Below, one piece after another: positions 35,967 to 45,116 of a stretch of 64,000 bases of DNA. Origin of the DNA: Bacillus sp. USDA818B3_A (GTDB taxonomy: Bacteria > Bacillota > Bacilli > Bacillales > Cytobacillaceae); contig NZ_JAABNN010000017.1 of NCBI RefSeq assembly GCF_009928415.1, forward strand, positions 35,512 through 99,511, given 5' to 3'. The first letter of the stretch is position 1; each line of letters opens with the position of its first letter. The notes beneath the pieces are model-generated. The model worked only from the letters and a program-made list of their open reading frames with translations. It did not search any database and was not told the DNA's origin. The position numbers and the translations under genes are program-made.

Positions 35967-36182
35967 AATAAGATTACCTATCCTTTCGATTAATATTCTA
36001 GTAAAAAATATATTTGCAAACTTTATCAGCTGTTAATTAATAATAAGATGATGCCATGGAAGCAAAGACAGGGCTAATCAGATAAAAAATAGGCAGTAGT
36101 CCCTTTAAAATGACGGGTTATTCGTTCATTAAAATGTATGAATTTTATGGGAGAAATAGTAACGTGCTATAATCTTTTAATC

Positions 36183-36200
36183 CTTATACGTACAAATTAT
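36183..36200. promoter_or_regulatory. araR: AraR box 2
   Basis: CTTATACGTACAAATTAT contains the near-perfect half TACGTACAAAT of the AraR operator. It lies 40 bases upstream of box 3, or about four helical turns, suiting cooperative binding. Confidence 0.75.
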
Positions 36201-36217
36201 GTTTATTGACTATTTTG

Positions 36218-36246
36218 TTGACACTTGTACGTTCAACTGATACTAT
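36218..36246 (+). promoter_or_regulatory. Sigma-A promoter of the GH43-MFS operon
   Basis: TTGACA at 36218-36223, 17-base spacer, TACTAT at 36241-36246. AraR box 3 fills the spacer, so repressor binding would block RNA polymerase. Confidence 0.8.
36223..36238. promoter_or_regulatory. araR: AraR box 3 inside the promoter spacer
   Basis: ACTTGTACGTTCAACT matches the AraR operator with the TTGTACGT core. Confidence 0.75.
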
Positions 36247-36255
36247 CTATCTGTA

Positions 36256-36269
36256 AGGAAACGTTTCCC
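36256..36269 (+). promoter_or_regulatory. cre-like CcpA site downstream of the promoter
   Basis: The palindrome GGAAACGTTTCC overlaps a cre-like 14-mer (11 of 14 consensus positions) just after the predicted start of transcription, a position where CcpA acts as a roadblock. Confidence 0.6.
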
Positions 36270-36420
36270 ATTATCTAAATATTAAAAAATAAACCAGGCG
36301 CCATATTTCTTTGAAAAGGGTTAATTTTCAATAATCTTAATGAGAGAAGACTTTGGAAGTCTATCAGTCTAGTAAATGAAAATATGCAAACGCCTTCCTT
36401 GAAAATAATTGAAGGGATGT

Positions 36421-37413
36421 ATGAAAATGACACGAGAAATCATGAATCCAATTGTTTTACAACGGGCAGATCCTTTTGTTTATAAACATTCAGATGGGTA
36501 CTACTATTTTACAGGTTCCTATCCGCTATACGATCGCATTGTGTTAAGAAGAGCAAAACATCTAAATGATCTGCAGGAAGCGGAAGAATTTGTTGTTTGG
36601 CGAAAACACGATAGCGGGGCACTGAGCCAATTAATCTGGGCACCAGAAATTCATCGCGCAAATGGAAAGTGGTATATCTATTTTGCGGCTGCTCCTGACA
36701 CCAATATTGATGATGATACCTTTAACCACAGAATGTACGTTCTTGAAAACGCATCCGATAACCCATTGGAAGGAACTTGGGAAGAAAAGGGTGAAGTGAA
36801 GACTGGAATGTCAACGTTCTCACTAGACGCCACAACTTTTTTCCATAAAGGAGAACAGTACTACGTTTGGGCACAGCAGGATGTGGAGATTATGGGTCAC
36901 TCCAATCTCTATATCGCAAAGATGGAAAACCCATGGACACTGGCTACTGAGCCAGTTATGCTCACTAAACCTGAACTGGATTGGGAAATTCAAGGGTTTT
37001 GGGTAAATGAAGGTCCGGCAGTTTTAATTAAAAATGGAAAAGTATTTATTACCTATTCGGGCAGTGCCACTGGTGTAGATTACTGCATGGGAATATTAAC
37101 TGCCAATGAAGAGGATGATCTATTAAACCCGGCAGCCTGGACAAAATGTCAGGAACCAGTCTTCCAAAGCTGTCCGCAAAATGGCCAATACGGGCCAGGG
37201 CATAATAGCTTTACTGAATCAGAGGATGGGAAAGAGACTATTTTGGTCTATCATGCGCGCAATTACACGGAGCTTGTCGGAGATCCGCTTTATGAACCAA
37301 ATCGTCATGCCAGAGCTCAAAAAATTGATTGGGATGAAGAGGGAAATCCTGTTTTCGGCGTTCCGGTTTCAGATACTAGGTGGACACCAAAAACAACAGA
37401 AGTCTTAAAATAA
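36421..37413 (+). CDS. GH43 arabinan/arabinoside hydrolase, intracellular
   Basis: The product (330 residues from ATG 36421) is a five-bladed beta-propeller GH43 enzyme. The expected catalytic residues are the Asp in RADPFVY (base), the Asp in SLDATTF (pKa modulator) and the Glu in WVNEGPAVL (acid). No signal peptide is visible, so it should cleave imported arabino-oligosaccharides. GAAGGG precedes ATG 36421; ATG 36427 and TTG 36409 are alternatives. It is the first gene after the AraR-controlled promoter and is followed by a symporter, which fits uptake and hydrolysis of arabino-oligosaccharides. Confidence 0.88.
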   Translation: MKMTREIMNPIVLQRADPFVYKHSDGYYYFTGSYPLYDRIVLRRAKHLNDLQEAEEFVVWRKHDSGALSQLIWAPEIHRANGKWYIYFAAAPDTNIDDDTFNHRMYVLENASDNPLEGTWEEKGEVKTGMSTFSLDATTFFHKGEQYYVWAQQDVEIMGHSNLYIAKMENPWTLATEPVMLTKPELDWEIQGFWVNEGPAVLIKNGKVFITYSGSATGVDYCMGILTANEEDDLLNPAAWTKCQEPVFQSCPQNGQYGPGHNSFTESEDGKETILVYHARNYTELVGDPLYEPNRHARAQKIDWDEEGNPVFGVPVSDTRWTPKTTEVLK

Positions 37414-37428
37414 AAGGGAGTGAAAGAA

Positions 37429-38691
37429 ATGAACAACTTAAAACAGTTAAAGTTTTGGAACTTTGGAGGAATGTACTTCTTCTACTTTATGATATGGGCA
37501 TTAATTTTCGGCTTCTTGCCCTTTTGGCTGCATAAAACAGCCCATTTGGATACCAGTATTTCCGGGCTTGTATTCTCAGCTATGGCGGTAACCGCTTTAG
37601 TTCTGGAGCCAATCTATGGTGTGGTTCAAGATAAACTGGGATTGAAAAAGTACTTATTTGGTTTTGTTGTATTATGTCTATTGTTTGTAGGACCATTTGT
37701 CCAATTTGCCTTTATTCCACTTCTTCAGATGAATGCTATATTTGGTGCCATTGTTGGCGGTGCTTACTTAAGCCTGTGTCTAAATGGAGGCGTAGGGGTG
37801 GTTGAGGCCTATATTGAGCGTTCCACTCGTGTGAACAACTATGAATATGGACATGTTCGCTTATTCGGATCCATTGCAGGCGGTACAGCGGCATTTATCG
37901 GCGGAATCATGTTTGTTCAAAACCCATTCAGTATTTTCTGGGCTTCTACGTGCTCCGCGATTTTACTTGGTGTATTATTATGGGCGCTTCGCGTGAACAA
38001 AGAGGATGATGGCGGAGTAAAATCAGCTGCTGCAAAAGTAGAAGAACCCCCTGTAACTAAGAAAAGTATGATGAATGTCTTTAAAAATAAAAGTTTCTGG
38101 GGACTTTGTTTAATTATCATCGGTTCTGCAACGATGTTTGATGTATTCGATCAGCAATTCCCGAACTATTTTGCAAGCTTTTTCGGTGATCAATCAGAAG
38201 GAGAACTTGTCTTCAGCCGGATTACCTCTGTTCAGATTTTTATGGAAGCAGGCTTTATGGTTATCACACCATGGTTCATCAATAAAATTGGTGCAAAAAA
38301 TGGGTTAATCATCGCAGGTATCATTTTATTTGTCCGTGTACTAGGCTCTGCCTTCCTTACTGAGGTTTGGATGCTCTCATTCTGGAGATTATTAGCAGCG
38401 ATTGAAATGCCATTAATGCTCATCTCTATTATGAAATATATTACAAGCGTCTTTGATGTTCGTTTGTCAGCAACCGTATATATGCTTGCTTTTAACTTTG
38501 CAAAACAGATTGGTATTACGATTTTCTCCTCTTTAATGGGAGTCTTATATGGTGCCATCGGATTCCAAAGTTCCTATGTGGTGATGTCCATCATCATTCT
38601 AGCATTTGTCATCGCAGGCGGATTGATTATGGCAAGTGAAAAAACTCACAGCCAAAAAGCGAAACAACTAGGACAGGAATTAGCAAGTTAA
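37429..38691 (+). CDS. MFS oligosaccharide:H+ symporter (LacY-like)
   Basis: The 420-residue protein has about twelve membrane helices and the N-terminal pattern of the LacY/RafB oligosaccharide symporter family (KFWNFGGMYFFYFMIWALIF). It carries LRLFGSIAGG-type and cytoplasmic-loop features of that family. It probably imports arabino-oligosaccharides or a disaccharide for the GH43 enzyme encoded before it. I chose ATG 37429; a GTG at 37420 lies in the AAAGGGAGTG ribosome-binding site. Confidence 0.88.
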   Translation: MNNLKQLKFWNFGGMYFFYFMIWALIFGFLPFWLHKTAHLDTSISGLVFSAMAVTALVLEPIYGVVQDKLGLKKYLFGFVVLCLLFVGPFVQFAFIPLLQMNAIFGAIVGGAYLSLCLNGGVGVVEAYIERSTRVNNYEYGHVRLFGSIAGGTAAFIGGIMFVQNPFSIFWASTCSAILLGVLLWALRVNKEDDGGVKSAAAKVEEPPVTKKSMMNVFKNKSFWGLCLIIIGSATMFDVFDQQFPNYFASFFGDQSEGELVFSRITSVQIFMEAGFMVITPWFINKIGAKNGLIIAGIILFVRVLGSAFLTEVWMLSFWRLLAAIEMPLMLISIMKYITSVFDVRLSATVYMLAFNFAKQIGITIFSSLMGVLYGAIGFQSSYVVMSIIILAFVIAGGLIMASEKTHSQKAKQLGQELAS

Positions 38692-38704
38692 GCAATGATC
38701 ATAT

Positions 38705-38748
38705 GCTGTCTCATCGGGTGCCTGTCACCTTAAATGAGACAGCCTTAT
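38705..38748 (+). terminator. Hairpin terminator of the GH43-MFS operon
   Basis: GCTGTCTCAT pairs with ATGAGACAGC; the loop contains a second small hairpin GGGTGCCTGTCACC. Confidence 0.75.
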
Positions 38749-38791
38749 TTATAAAATTTTTTAACTTGGTAATCTATTTTTTCTTAAGAAA

Positions 38792-38885
38792 AGGGAAGTG
38801 TCTAATGGATGCTTCTTTTTTTCTGTTGTCCTTGCCGAATAATCTTTAATCAGGAAATAGCGATCCTTCGTTAATGAAGAATCGC
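38792..38885. repeat. 95-bp dispersed repeat, copy 2
   Basis: Same ordered segments as at 26937-27030, in the same orientation. Confidence 0.7.
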
Positions 38886-38918
38886 AAACTTTAGTTATAG
38901 ATATTTAGTTTATGCTTC

Positions 38919-40076
38919 TTAGTTTGATTGGAAAAAATTAATTAGTCCTAGATAGATTCCTTGAGCAACGCTATTACGGTAATTAGAGCTCTCAACGGTC
39001 GAATCATCTTGTTGATTGGAGAGGAAGCCGAGTTCAATTAAAGTAGCTGGTTGTTTATTGTTACGCAGAACATCTAAGTTGTTGAATCTTGTTCCAAGGT
39101 TCGTTAATTTTGTTTCTTTGGCAACTTGGTTCAAAATAGCTGTGGCTAATGGGTTACTAGATTTTTGATAGTAAAAATTAGTTATGCCGCTTACCGATGG
39201 GTTATTGGACCAATTGTAATGAAAACTGATAAAAGCATCCGCGTGGTTTTGATTGGACACATTGGCACGCTGCTCTAGGGAAATAAAGGTATCGTTGGTT
39301 CGTGTCAATATCACTTGGGCCCCTGCATTTTCAAGCTTTTGTTTCACCGCTTCAACTGTTGGTAAATTTAATGATTTTTCAGGTGTCCCAGTGATACTGG
39401 TTGTGCCTCTATCCTTCCCGCCATGTCCCGGGTCAAGTACAATGGTTTTTCCCTTCAACGGTTTTTGGCTATTTGGCGTAAGCGCGGTGGGGACATCTGA
39501 AGCCTTAGCTGTTTTCAATTCTGTTGTAGTACCAGACTTCTTCTTTGCTGTGGGTGCAGGTTGTGTGAGCTGACTGCTAGATGTATCTTTAGAGATATAT
39601 TTTTCGTTCACCCACCCGCTCACACCGGATGAGGAAACAATGTTGGCCCATCCAGCTTGTTCCGCATGGATGGTTATTTTTGATCCCAATTTCAAATAAC
39701 CCACGACTTTACTAGATACACTTGGATGTTCCCGGACGTTTAAAGAATAGGTGTCTATGGTTCCAACGGTCGTTTTAGCCGGCGTTATGTAAGCATCGTA
39801 TACCCAGCCAGTTTGATTGTTTGCTAGTTTAATTTGATCCCAATCATTCCGCTTCTGTATGATTTCCAACGTATCTCCTTGATGAACACGGCTAATGACC
39901 TTACTTGACATATCAGCAGATTCCCTGACATTTAGCGTAGGTACAGTAACGGTAACCTCAGAAGAAGCTTTATCCGCATTAGCCGGCTCCTGATTATTCA
40001 AAAAAGGGACTGTAATAGCACTAAGGATTGTCAGAATTTTAATTAGTCCGTTGTTCCGAATTTTAGGTGTTAGCAT
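38919..40076 (-). CDS. Secreted N-acetylmuramoyl-L-alanine amidase with two SH3b domains
   Basis: The 385-residue product has a signal peptide (about 1-34, ending near EPANA), two bacterial SH3 wall-binding domains (about 40-105 and 108-165), a linker with Ser/Thr/Lys, and an Amidase_3 catalytic domain (about 208-383). Zinc and catalytic residues are in LDPGHGGKDRG, SFHYNWS and IELGFLS. It cleaves the bond between N-acetylmuramic acid and the stem peptide during wall turnover or spore lysis. ATG 40076 follows AGGGAGG. A fragment of its C-terminus is repeated at 30374-30503. Confidence 0.92.
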   Translation of the reverse strand: MLTPKIRNNGLIKILTILSAITVPFLNNQEPANADKASSEVTVTVPTLNVRESADMSSKVISRVHQGDTLEIIQKRNDWDQIKLANNQTGWVYDAYITPAKTTVGTIDTYSLNVREHPSVSSKVVGYLKLGSKITIHAEQAGWANIVSSSGVSGWVNEKYISKDTSSSQLTQPAPTAKKKSGTTTELKTAKASDVPTALTPNSQKPLKGKTIVLDPGHGGKDRGTTSITGTPEKSLNLPTVEAVKQKLENAGAQVILTRTNDTFISLEQRANVSNQNHADAFISFHYNWSNNPSVSGITNFYYQKSSNPLATAILNQVAKETKLTNLGTRFNNLDVLRNNKQPATLIELGFLSNQQDDSTVESSNYRNSVAQGIYLGLINFFQSN

Positions 40077-40485
40077 GTTAGCAACCTCCCTGTTTTTAAG
40101 ACTCTAAAACTAGCATGGACAGATTTTTGTTAAATAATAATCAAATCTTTAAAAGTTTTCTTAACGAAAATAGAAATGGTAAGTAAGTAGTATGGTATTG
40201 ACAGAAATATCAAGATAATAGATTGACAAATGTAGGAATTCTATTAAACTGAAAATAGCTCTAGCCTCAAATTCTTCTCTAGATATTCAATTTATATTAG
40301 CTGCCCCGCAAGTCCTTATTTGCCTTTTACTTTCTCTAAAAACTGAAACCACTACACTAACCTCTTTTTTTCATGCGCATTGAAAATCAGTGATTTTAAA
40401 AATCTATCCGAATTTCAAATAAATAAATAATTGAATAATAAGTACTGTAATAGATATGAACATTAGATAACAGGAGAGGGATTCT
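40077..40485. other. Divergent intergenic region, nothing specific recognised
   Basis: About 400 AT-rich bases between divergent genes; no repeat or clear promoter box was assigned. Confidence 0.5.
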
Positions 40486-41151
40486 ATGGGATTTGAAGAA
40501 GAATATCAGGCCTTTTTGAATGCTCACTTACAGGCAAGAACCGGTGAACGGTTGCGACGCTTACAAGAGGGTCACACCCAGGCTGAAAGGTTGTTTTTGG
40601 AGAAAGTGTGGTGGCCTTTATTTTACCATTTCCGATATCTTCATCCAGAATATGAAGTCAATGATTTCAAGGATGGCAAAAGGTATTTGGATTTTGCTTA
40701 TATTCGTCCCGGCATCCGGATTTGCCTTGAGGTCGACGGGTATGGCCCTCACCTAAAGAACATAAGCAGATGGCAATTTTCCGACAACCTTGAACGTCAA
40801 AACCAGCTGGTGATTGACGGATGGACCGTAATCCGCTTTTGTTATGACCAAGTTAAAGAAAAGCCTCGTCGATGTCAACAGATTGTTCAGCAAGTGATTG
40901 GCCAATGGCTGGGAGATGAATTGGACCAGACATCTCTGTCCTTTGTCGAAAAGGAAGTGGTTCGGCTGGCGATTCGAAAAGGAGAAGCCATATCCCCTAA
41001 AGAAGTCGAGGAATATTTGAAGCTAAGTGACAAGACGGTAAAAAAAGTACTTTCTCAACTAGTCGACAAAAAGATGTTGATTACCGCATCTGGGATCAAG
41101 CGGATTCGCTCTTACCGGGTGGGGGATCATGTTAAGCACCCGATCAGATAA
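40486..41151 (+). CDS. DUF559-like nuclease-fold protein with winged-helix C-terminus
   Basis: The 221-residue protein has a Vsr/DUF559-type PD-(D/E)xK region (about 20-135): DGKRYLDFAYIRPG followed by ICLEVDGYGPH gives the D...E-x-D catalytic pattern, and the DGWTVIRFCYDQV segment matches the family end. The C-terminal part (about 150-215) looks like a winged helix (LSDKTVKKVLSQLVDKKML). A DNA endonuclease is plausible but the target is unknown. ATG 40486 follows CAGGAGAGGG. No methyltransferase or helicase partner is nearby, so it is not an obvious restriction system. Confidence 0.7.
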   Translation: MGFEEEYQAFLNAHLQARTGERLRRLQEGHTQAERLFLEKVWWPLFYHFRYLHPEYEVNDFKDGKRYLDFAYIRPGIRICLEVDGYGPHLKNISRWQFSDNLERQNQLVIDGWTVIRFCYDQVKEKPRRCQQIVQQVIGQWLGDELDQTSLSFVEKEVVRLAIRKGEAISPKEVEEYLKLSDKTVKKVLSQLVDKKMLITASGIKRIRSYRVGDHVKHPIR

Positions 41152-41345
41152 ATAAACGTAAGAATTCCGCTTATTAAGTAATTATCATTAAAAATAGCTG
41201 AAATAGACGGAGAGATTCCGCCTATTGACTCGAAAAACGCGAAAATGTCGGATTTTTCTTTGCATAGTCGGAAAACCTCCCCTTATTTACCCCGAAATGG
41301 GCTCCATTCTCCATATAACGGAAAAATCTACGCTTATTTTACTTC
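41150..41345. repeat. Dispersed intergenic repeat, copy B
   Basis: Shares TAGACGGAGAGATTCCG, CTATTGACTCGAAAAACG and CGGAAAACCTCC with copies A and C, in the same order and orientation. Confidence 0.8.
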
Positions 41346-41493
41346 CGCTGGCTGCTTAAAAGGAAGTGAGATGAAAAAGCAGCGCTAACCAGTGTATCCC
41401 TCTAAAAATCTCCTAAACCAACGAACGCCTCCTAATTATTACTAGTTTGTGTTATAATATTCTTAATATTTTAGATATTTCGGGAGGCATTTT

Positions 41494-43473
41494 ATGATAC
41501 CGACACTTACAAATGATAAAGTTGGATCCATGGAATTTAACCTTTCTATTAATAAAATTTGGAAGCAATATCTAGAAATGGGACAATATACGGGCGAAGA
41601 GATTCGTATGGACATCATCAATTCATGGGAAAATTCAAAGAAGCTTGGTATTAGTCCTTTTCAAAAAAAAATTAATGAAATTATTACTCAAACTGATTTA
41701 GAGAACCGGCTGGAGAAAAATAAGGAATTGATTACGGTTGCTACTCCGCAGATTAAAAATTTATCTGGTATATTAGATGAATCTAGAACGATGTTTTCCA
41801 TTGCAGATAATCATGGTACAGTCTTGTATTCTGAGGGTGAAAAGAATATCTTGAAGAAAGCGGAGAAAATTAATATACTCACTGGGGGAACTTGGACTGA
41901 GAAATCAGCAGGAACAAACGCAGTGGGGCTTGCTCTGAAAACCAAACAGTCCTCGCAAGTTTTGTTTTCGGAACATTATTGCGAAAAGAACCATGAATGG
42001 TTTTGTGCAGCTTTCCCTATTTTGTATCCGTTTACAAATGACCTGCTAGGCGTGATTAATATTGCAGGATGCAATAAACAGTTGAATCAGCAAAACATTA
42101 AGTTTATCTTTTCGGAAGCTAATCAGATCTCCAAGTCTATCAATCAATATTTTTTCAAATATGCTTTACGTAATCATTTATTTTTAAATACGGCATTGGA
42201 AGGTGTGGAAGATGCTGTTTTTATAGTGGATGGTGGAAAGAGTATTGTCGAAAAAAATGCTGCTGCCAAATCACACTCCCTTCTAAATGAAGTAAAAACG
42301 TTAAATAGCATACCTAAGTTAAATAGTTTCGTAGAGTTTGTTTTACATAATGGACAACAGATTTTAAGAGAAGAGGTAAGTGTTAATCATAAAAACAAGC
42401 AAAAATTTATATGCTCCATCTATCCTGTCACTTTCCAAGACGAGATTTTCGGAGCCGTTATCTTTTTTAGGAAAAACACAGAAAATCCTATCTCAAAACC
42501 GCAAAAACCTAACTTAATCCCTTCTAGAATTTCTCGATCAACACGATATAGCTTTGATGACATGATCGGTTCTTCAAAGGAGTTTACAGATATCGTAAAA
42601 AAGGCGCGGAAAGCGACGATGATTGATTCCACTGTCTTTCTGTCAGGTGAGACGGGGACAGGAAAAGAGCTTTTTGCCCAATCCATCCATCAGGCCAGTA
42701 AGCGGACTGATAAACCCTTTGTAGCCATTAACTGTGGGGCTGTTCCACATGGATTGTTAGAAAGTGAATTATTTGGTTATGAATCAGGTGCCTTTACGGG
42801 AGCGAAATCGAAAGGAAGTCCTGGAAAGTTTGAATTGGCTCAGGGAGGTACGATCTTCCTTGATGAAATTGGAGATATGCCGTTAGATTTACAAGTCCAC
42901 CTGCTTCGGTTATTGGAAGAAAGGGTGGTCACTAGACTGGGCGGGGACAAACCGATTCCGCTGGATGTACGTGTCATTGCGGCTACTCATAAAAATTTAA
43001 AGGAAGCTGTCCAAAAAGGTGAATTTCGAGAGGATCTATTGTATCGTCTTAACGTGATAAGCTTGAGAATTCCTGCTTTACGTGAAAGAAGCGGAGATAT
43101 CCCTGCATTGGTCCATCACTTCCTAAAAAAAATGAGTGGGGAATTTGGGAAACGTGATATTGTCGTACAAGCAGATACCATGCATTACCTGACACACTAT
43201 CATTGGCCAGGGAATATCAGGGAATTAAAAAATGTGATTCAACAATCTCTTTTTAATATGGAAGGAAATAGTCTCTTGCCATTCTACCTTCCTCCGGAAT
43301 TGCTTGAAGGCCCGGTAAAACTAGACGAAAAGGAAAGACTTATTGAAGCGATGATTAAGGAGGATGGAAATGTTACGAGCGCTGCAAAAGTCCTTGATAT
43401 CTCTCGCGCCACCATGTACCGAAAAATCAAACAGTATCAGCTGACCGCGGAAGATTGGAAAGCGAAAATATAA
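41494..43473 (+). CDS. acoR: Sigma-54-dependent activator of acetoin catabolism
   Basis: The 659-residue protein has an N-terminal GAF-like sensor (about 60-220), a PAS-like segment (about 230-320), an AAA+ domain with Walker A GETGTGKE (about 385-392) and the sigma-54-contacting GAFTGA loop (432-437), and a Fis-type helix-turn-helix at the end (GNVTSAAKVLDISRATMYR). It matches AcoR and lies just upstream of a perfect sigma-54 promoter and the acetoin dehydrogenase genes, which it should activate when acetoin is present. ATG 41494 follows GGGAGG. Confidence 0.94.
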   Translation: MIPTLTNDKVGSMEFNLSINKIWKQYLEMGQYTGEEIRMDIINSWENSKKLGISPFQKKINEIITQTDLENRLEKNKELITVATPQIKNLSGILDESRTMFSIADNHGTVLYSEGEKNILKKAEKINILTGGTWTEKSAGTNAVGLALKTKQSSQVLFSEHYCEKNHEWFCAAFPILYPFTNDLLGVINIAGCNKQLNQQNIKFIFSEANQISKSINQYFFKYALRNHLFLNTALEGVEDAVFIVDGGKSIVEKNAAAKSHSLLNEVKTLNSIPKLNSFVEFVLHNGQQILREEVSVNHKNKQKFICSIYPVTFQDEIFGAVIFFRKNTENPISKPQKPNLIPSRISRSTRYSFDDMIGSSKEFTDIVKKARKATMIDSTVFLSGETGTGKELFAQSIHQASKRTDKPFVAINCGAVPHGLLESELFGYESGAFTGAKSKGSPGKFELAQGGTIFLDEIGDMPLDLQVHLLRLLEERVVTRLGGDKPIPLDVRVIAATHKNLKEAVQKGEFREDLLYRLNVISLRIPALRERSGDIPALVHHFLKKMSGEFGKRDIVVQADTMHYLTHYHWPGNIRELKNVIQQSLFNMEGNSLLPFYLPPELLEGPVKLDEKERLIEAMIKEDGNVTSAAKVLDISRATMYRKIKQYQLTAEDWKAKI

Positions 43474-43476
43474 AAT

Positions 43477-43531
43477 AAAAAACCTCCATTTATACCTCTC
43501 TCAGATGGGAAGGATCAAATGGAGTTTTTTT
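43477..43531 (+). terminator. Terminator after acoR
   Basis: AAAAAACCTCCATTT pairs with AAATGGAGTTTTTTT. Confidence 0.9.
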
Positions 43532-43532
43532 G

Positions 43533-43583
43533 TGTCTCAAGAAAATGAGACAATGAGACACCTGAGACACAATCCGTCTCATT
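43533..43583. promoter_or_regulatory. Upstream activating sequence for AcoR
   Basis: Several GAGACA/TGTCTC elements are clustered: TGTCTC-N8-GAGACA at 43533-43552, direct GAGACA copies at 43555 and 43564, and GTCTCA at 43576. They lie 80-135 bases upstream of the sigma-54 promoter, where enhancer-binding activators act. Confidence 0.8.
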
Positions 43584-43666
43584 GATACAATACTTTTAGA
43601 TGAAGGAAAGTACAAAGGCAGAGGAACGGCGTTGTTATGACAACATTTTCAACACTTTTTAAAAGT

Positions 43667-43682
43667 TGGCACGGTACTTGCA
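43667..43682 (+). promoter_or_regulatory. Sigma-54 (-24/-12) promoter of the aco operon
   Basis: TGGCACGGTACTTGCA matches the consensus TGGCACN5TTGCA exactly at the invariant GG and GC positions. Confidence 0.93.
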
Positions 43683-43740
43683 TTATATATGAGTGTAAAG
43701 AAAACATTCCATTTAAAACGAATGAAGGTGATGAACAGGA

Positions 43741-45093
43741 ATGAAAGAGTTTGATCTAGTTGTCATTGGTGCAGGACCTGGGGGATATGTTTCCGCCATC
43801 CGGGCTGCTCAATTAGGCAAAAAGGTAGCGATCGTCGAAAGAAAGAAAATAGGTGGAACCTGTCTGAATGTCGGTTGCATACCATCAAAAGCCCTTTTGA
43901 AACATAGTGAAATGGTTGAAGAAATTCAAAAGGCAAATAGCTGGGGCATTAAAACCGGCGAAATATCGATTGATTTTCCAAAATTGATGAAACGTAAAGA
44001 TCAAGTCGTACAGACGTTAACCGGTGGTGTTCATCATCTGTTAAAGAAAAACGACATTACCCTTTTTCAAGGAGAAGCGTCAATTTCGGATGCTTTAGTT
44101 GTTTCCATTGGAGACGTCAAAATCAGAGGTAAAGATATTTTATTAGCAACAGGAAGCACACCGTTTATCCCTCCTATTAATGGTTTGGATAAAATAAACT
44201 ATCACACTACCGATACATTCTTTGACTTGAAGGAACTGCCAAAGTCCATGGCGATCATTGGGGGCGGGGTCATTTCCATAGAGTTAGCTTTCGCCATGGC
44301 TCCACTAGGAACAAAGGTGACCATTATCGAAGTAGCTCCTGACATTCTATTAACCGAAGACCTTGACGCACGAAAAATCATTAAAAAGCACTTGCAAAAG
44401 AAAAATATACAAACCATTATAAAGGCCAAAATCCAGGAAGTACAAAAAGGGAAGATCATATTAGCGGATCAAGAAATTCCATTTGACACTCTTTTGGTGG
44501 CAACTGGAAGAAAACCAAATATTGAAGTAGCACAAGGACTTAACCTACAAATGGATGCATCGAACAAGTTTGTGGCAGTTAATGGTGATTATGAAACTAG
44601 CAAAAAACACGTTTATGCAGTGGGGGATTTGGTAGGAGGCTATCAATTGGCACATGCAGCAAGTGCCGAAGGTCTGATTGCGGTTCAGGCCATGAATGGC
44701 GATTATCCTCAACCCCTAGATCAAACGGAAATTCCTAGATGTGTCTATACCCATCCTGAAATCGCCTCATTCGGGCTCAATGAAGAACAAGCCAGGAATG
44801 CCGGATATGATGTGAAAATAACCACATCTAACCTTTCCGGAAACGCGAAAGCCATTGCGATGGGAGAAACGGAAGGATTTATCAAAATTATCTCGGATCA
44901 TCAATATGAGGAAATACTAGGTGCCGTTATTGTGGGGGCGAATGCAACAGAGTTAATTGGAGAAATTTTGGCCATGAAGCACTCAGAAGGCACGATGAAT
45001 GAACTAGCAAGCATGGTGCATGCCCATCCTGCCATTTCTGAAGCGATCGGAGAAAATGCAAACGCTTTACTCAAACAAGCAATTCATATGTAA
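43741..45093 (+). CDS. acoL: Dihydrolipoyl dehydrogenase (E3) of the acetoin dehydrogenase complex
   Basis: This 450-residue flavoprotein has the FAD-binding GAGPGGYVSAI, the redox disulfide C41/C46 in GGTCLNVGCIPSKA, the NAD-binding GGGVISIELA, and the C-terminal His-Glu pair in HAHPAISEAIGE. It reoxidises the lipoyl arm of E2 and passes electrons to NAD+. In B. subtilis acoL ends the operon; here it is the first gene behind the sigma-54 promoter. Confidence 0.93.
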   Translation: MKEFDLVVIGAGPGGYVSAIRAAQLGKKVAIVERKKIGGTCLNVGCIPSKALLKHSEMVEEIQKANSWGIKTGEISIDFPKLMKRKDQVVQTLTGGVHHLLKKNDITLFQGEASISDALVVSIGDVKIRGKDILLATGSTPFIPPINGLDKINYHTTDTFFDLKELPKSMAIIGGGVISIELAFAMAPLGTKVTIIEVAPDILLTEDLDARKIIKKHLQKKNIQTIIKAKIQEVQKGKIILADQEIPFDTLLVATGRKPNIEVAQGLNLQMDASNKFVAVNGDYETSKKHVYAVGDLVGGYQLAHAASAEGLIAVQAMNGDYPQPLDQTEIPRCVYTHPEIASFGLNEEQARNAGYDVKITTSNLSGNAKAIAMGETEGFIKIISDHQYEEILGAVIVGANATELIGEILAMKHSEGTMNELASMVHAHPAISEAIGENANALLKQAIHM

Positions 45094-45116
45094 ACAAATA
45101 AAGGGAGGAATAATTA

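Noticed and set aside
40486..43473. Restriction or other defence island around the DUF559-like gene
   Set aside because: Neighbours are an amidase, a repeat and acoR; there is no methylase, helicase or other defence gene.
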